Assembly (NCBI GenBank): GCA_003427395.1
Contig: BFEA01000180.1
Location: forward strand, 1,741,967 to 1,788,084
DNA length: 46,118 nucleotides
Direction of reading: 5' to 3'
Source: Chara braunii
Lineage: Eukaryota > Streptophyta > Charophyceae > Charales > Characeae
The position numbers and the translations under genes are program-made. Below the pieces are notes generated by a model. It did not search any database. It was not told the DNA's origin and saw nothing but the letters and a program-made list of their open reading frames with translations. Shown in pieces: positions 42,111 through 46,118 of the stretch; within the stretch, counting starts at the first letter, position 1; each line of letters starts with the position of its first letter.

Positions 42111-44929
42111 GCACCGGATGCCCCCCCCCCCTTTTTGTCAGGTCAATCTATATTCTGGATGAGAATTATTTCAGACCCACCATCAAGGTCTCCCTGATTT
42201 ACCTCCCAATTCCTAAGTACCATCCTCCCATAGTACCCTCGGTCGGCCATTCACTACCCAACATTCTTTCTCTTGATTCCATTCCGACTTACCTCTATCC
42301 TCCTTCCTTTCAATCATCTCTCACTCGTGTAGACTTAGATAGGGAGGTGAGAATAGACTAGAGTCAAACCCCGCTCAACAATTCAAACTCAGTCAACCTT
42401 TACAGAGGGGGAATACAAAAAAAAAAACAGGCAATCTCACATACGGACCGGTCATCTCCTCACCGACCTACCCCAATATGGTCTCTCCACTGGTACTTTC
42501 GGCAGAGTTTTATCCCATACCTCAAGCGCAGCTCAACCGCCACGAGCGCGATACCCAGGCTCCGGCACAAGGTGTTACCCCTTTCCATTCGCCCAAAATA
42601 CCCCATCCCGTCTTGCCGCTCTTGCATACCCCCGTTGGTACCGGGAACCATCTTGTGCACCCCGTTAGGAGCAATAGTCAGTCGTTCGGGCATTCACTTC
42701 CATTGGTCCGATAAGAATCAGCCTTTCCCAAACCGTACTACGGGAAGCTACTAATCATCTTTGAGGCTCCCTCCTTGCCTCACAAACAGTGGTCCCCCTC
42801 CACCAGCCGACAAGCTAAGCCCCGCCTGAGGAGACGTTTCGCATCCCGTTTGGGCAAAGTGTCGAGCTATGCTCGGTCCGCCCGGGAGAGAGTGCTACTT
42901 ATCAACCGGCGAGACCAACTCCTGTCCGATAGCTCGGTGGTCTGACCTCCGCATATGAGACCTGGCGGCACTACAAAAGAAACGACGTTTCACAATCCCG
43001 CACCAGTGGGTGCAGACCCATCCTTTCCTTCTGAAAGGCAGGACGCTCAATTCCCTTCATGCAAATCACAAGTCTCAAGTAGGACACATATAGTACAAGT
43101 GCTTTTCCCTTGGTGCACCCAACGCTTCCTACCCATAACTCACAGTTTTCTCTCAGGACAATGAGTATCACTCCCCTTACTCTCGTACATAGTGGTTGGT
43201 TCCTTTTCGTGAGCGTCTTCTAGGGGGAGCTAGTTTTCTTCCTTCATTCCCTTTATCTTTATTGGTCTATTCTTTCATAGGGCAGGATTGTTCCTTCTTG
43301 ATGACCCGTTGCGTTCATGTTGGTTCCTTCAAGCATTTCAAGTGTCCAGTGCAGGAGCCCGCTGGGCTCAAAAGAAGAGGTAAAAAGGGCACCCAATCAG
43401 TCGGATCACTCCGCCGCGGGATTTTCATCGGACTCCGGCCAAAGCCAAAGTGTCAACCGCACGCCAGGTAACCGGAACCCTTCTTTCGTACGAAGAGGAA
43501 GGGTCGACCTGCGACTCGTCTGAGGCTCCTTCGGAGTAATGAACACTAGCACCAAAGGAGGGGGGTCAGAACTACTCCACAAAGGAGTAAGCTGATTAAG
43601 TGTGTAGCATGCATGTTTTTCCTCCAGGCCTGGCCATGCCATGTGCCCAGCCACTCTCAAATTTGATTCTCTCAAGGGGTAGAGCAAGCACAGATCCTCA
43701 TTCTCGTATCTTAAGTTATGTACACGCCAATGCGTCGGACGCCCCCTCCGAAATCGCAAGGGTCAGTTTAACCCCCTGCCCGTCACCTCCACCAATTTTA
43801 TAGGGTCAAACCCCGGTAGACTTTCGAGCCTTGGTCGACCCCACTGCGGGTCCCATTTGGCTCGGCCCGCCCACGCTCATGCTCAGGGCGAGGGCCGTTC
43901 ATCCCAGGGTCCCCCCCACCTAGTGCTTTGAGATGGATGAGGGTGGGCAATCGCGCGAGAGAGCTTTGACATTAGGGATGTAGCTCAACCCTCACGCCGG
44001 GTGACAGACTCACTGGTCATTCCGCAAACGCTGATTTTTTTTTTGATTCTTGGTTCTGTTCTCAAGCAAATGCTTCTTCCAATACGCAGGCAGTCCAGGG
44101 GTTCTTTGAAAGTTCTTCTTCTTTTGTGCGCAGGCTAAGCGTCATCCTTAGGCCACGCACCATTTCCCTAAGCACAACAATCCTACGGCGTCATCGGGGT
44201 GCGGGAACGCCGTCTTCCCCCTCGCCTCTACGTACTCCTCGCGTCTCATACATTTCATCCATCATCATTGGAACTGGCCCCTTAGTCCTTTTGGGGCCTT
44301 CACACGCATGCATCGGCGATTTCACAGTCCAGCAAAAGACCTCACTCCTTGTTTTCGCTCGCATTCCAAATCTCAAGCACAAACGTCTCCCTCACAGTTC
44401 GGTTTCACACTAAGGGCTCGTAGCCCCTTTGCCCCCTCTTCCCCTTTTCCCTTGCCGCCCGATTTCTCTCGGCCCGGTCTCGCTCAAGAAATCCCAAGAC
44501 TTTACTTACCTTCACAATCCCACACAAAAGCAATGATCGACACAGTCCCCCATTCGGGTCAACACATAGCCCTTCCCGCATGCCTAATCTTTCGTTTTCT
44601 TTGGCTTCTCATTGTTTTCCTTTCTTTTGCTCAATCAGTCCATCCTCTTCTCATAGTCATGCAGTCGGGGAAATGGTTGAGTCAAACTGACCTCGTCTTA
44701 AGTACCAACTTGGTCTAGTCCTTTCTCCTGGACTGGACTCCTCTCACTTGCTCATCTGTCTCTCTCTTTTCCTTCTCGGCGGCACAAGGGACCAACAACC
44801 CTTCCCTTGCCCATTTTCTCCGCCAACTGAGGACAATTTTTTTTCACCGTTCGTCCCTGACAATTTAACAAGTGAGTGGGGTGGGTTAGTTATATGCCAA
44901 GTGGTGGAAGGGGGGAGAGGGTAGGACGA
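42111..44929. other. No gene recognised; compositionally different stretch
   Basis: Few dispersed repeats seen elsewhere in the window recur here. Small hairpins exist, such as GAGCCC-GCT-GGGCTC at 43365-43379. Frames at 43406-43759 (minus), 44126-44413 and 44308-44718 (plus) match nothing I know. An organelle-derived insertion is a guess only. Confidence 0.4.
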
Positions 44930-44937
44930 AGAGCGAG

Positions 44938-45031
44938 AAAAGAGAGAGAGAGAGAGAGAGAGAGAGAAGGAGAAAGGAAGAAGGAAGAAGAGAGGGAGAA
45001 AGAGGGAGGGAGAGAGAAAAAGAGAAATCGT

Positions 45032-45098
<67 letters not shown>
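44938..45098. repeat. (GA)n, purine tract, (GC)n and long (GA)n
   Basis: GA run at 44941-44967, irregular purines, an alternating GC run at 45030-45046, then a long pure GA run at 45046-45098. The GC run is of the type that can adopt Z-DNA in general. Confidence 0.95.
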
Positions 45099-45101
<3 letters not shown>

Positions 45102-45117
45102 CTAGTCCTAATCAAAC

Positions 45118-45280
45118 CGCCCTCCCGCAGTAGCAGCCAAACGTCGGTCAACCATCCCCCAACAGTAGCAGCCAAATGCTGGTCACCCATCCCACAGTAT
45201 CAACAGCCAAATACCGGTCACCCATCCCACAGTAGTAACAACCAAATGTCGGTCACCCATCCTACAATAGTAACAACCAA
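45118..45280. repeat. 35-bp minisatellite, about 4.5 copies
   Basis: GGTCAMCCATCC recurs at 45146, 45181, 45216 and 45251, an exact 35-bp period, with 'cagtagcagccaaa'-type sequence between. Confidence 0.92.
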
Positions 45281-45712
45281 GTGAGCACCCGAACACTACC
45301 AAGAGCATGAACTTGACAAGATGAGAGTATGAGTAGTGAAAGCATAAGCACATGAGAAGTTGAACACCCAAGTGATAACCGCAATACTACCAAGAACATG
45401 AACTTCACAAGTTGAGAGTGAAAACACAAGCACATGGGAAGTTGAACAGCCAAGTGAGAACCGGAACACTTCCAAGGACATGAATTTGACAAGATGAGAG
45501 TGAAAGCACAAGCACATGAGAAGTTGAACAACCAAGTGAGAACCGAAACACTACCAAGAGTATGAACTTGACAAGATGAGAGTGAAAGCACAAGCACATG
45601 GGAAGTTGAACAGCCAAATGAGAACCGGAATACTACCAAGAGCATGAACTTGACAAGATGAAAGTGTGAGTAGTGAAAGCACAAGCACATGAGAAGTTGA
45701 ACAGCCAAGTGA
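45278..45712. repeat. 82/91-bp minisatellite, about 5 copies
   Basis: CCAAGTGAG-type starts lie at 45281, 45372, 45454, 45536, 45618 and 45709: three 82-bp units between two 91-bp units. The longer units carry an extra 9 bp ('tgagtagtg'-like). Neither length is a multiple of three, so the long minus-strand frames through the array are accidental. It directly follows the 35-bp array. Confidence 0.92.
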
Positions 45713-46049
45713 CAAAGATGAGAATTTTTTCTTTTACATACCACTTCACCCAACCCACCCAAAATTTTCTTAGTACATGCCACCCTAAGAAAAAAAAGAA
45801 AAAAAAAGGTTTGAAGCTCATCCAACCCACCCAAGCATTTTTTTGAATTTTTACGCCCACGCCCAACCCACCCGCCACCCGTAAAAAAGGTTCACCCAGA
45901 CCCACCCGCACCCATAACAAAATCATTGCCCGCCCGCACCCGGGATGTAGTATCTTTTCACCCCCAGCCGGCCGTGCCCGCTATTGTCTATGCCTTCGAA
46001 CATTTACAGACAATAGGATATTATAACGTGACATGACAAAATCAAACAC
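45713..46049. other. No gene; short CCCACCC-rich repeats
   Basis: Poly-A and repeated 'caacccaccc' / 'acccacccgcaccc' words occur at 45745-45945. Nothing coding. Confidence 0.5.
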
Positions 46050-46060
46050 GCTCACACACA

Positions 46061-46118
<58 letters not shown>
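46050..46118. repeat. (CA)n followed by (GA)n at the window edge
   Basis: A CA run to about 46078, then a GA run that continues past the end of the window. Confidence 0.95.

Noticed and set aside
45262-45834. 190-codon minus-strand repetitive protein
   Set aside because: Produced by 82/91-bp minisatellite units that are not multiples of three; frame and sequence drift between units.

Overview
Organism and overall character. The window is eukaryotic nuclear DNA made almost entirely of repeats and decayed mobile elements. I found no intact host gene and no rRNA or tRNA gene. The best protein evidence is one Ty3/gypsy retrotransposon on the minus strand. Its primer-binding site is a 16-nt match to the 3' end of plant-type tRNA-Asp, which points to a plant or green alga. 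From memory, the retroelement proteins look most like those of charophytes such as Chara; I could not check this. Scattered N bases, mostly before 5.4 kb, show a draft assembly.

Layout. 1-1400: two satellites (91-bp units, then 173-bp units in an alternating A/B order). 1.4-1.6 kb: purine tract. 2.15-4.72 kb: cluster of many short inverted repeats. 4.8-5.3 kb: 51-bp tandem repeat. 5.57-11.2 kb: repeat block 1. 11.4-14.85 kb: older repeats, called E and D here. 14.95-19.91 kb: repeat block 2, inverted relative to block 1. 19.91-20.66 kb: a lone LTR. 20.66-21.55 kb: repeat D. 21.82-22.37 kb: AT-rich foldback element. 24.33-34.75 kb: the gypsy element on the minus strand (5' LTR, PBS, gag, protease, RT-RNase H, integrase, then a second gag-like ORF), with a 385-bp MITE inserted in pol. 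34.76-40.0 kb: repeat block 3, same orientation as block 1. 40.9-41.8 kb: third D copy. 41.8-44.9 kb: no recognisable gene. 44.9-46.1 kb: microsatellites and minisatellites.

How it fits together. Blocks 1, 2 and 3 are diverged copies of one repeat and share the same order of parts. Blocks 2 and 3 also share the same junction with the tRNA-Asp-type LTR, so together they form a large inverted pair around the gypsy element. The most unusual feature is inside these blocks: arrays of stem-loops with a conserved 19-nt core and outer 5-8-nt arms that differ between units but stay complementary within a unit. Several other hairpin families in the window show the same pattern of conserved structure with changing stem sequence. 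The gypsy element is dead (stops, frameshifts, a lost integrase Asp). It is unusual in carrying two gag-like ORFs, one on each side of pol, and the second sits behind a good splice-acceptor sequence.
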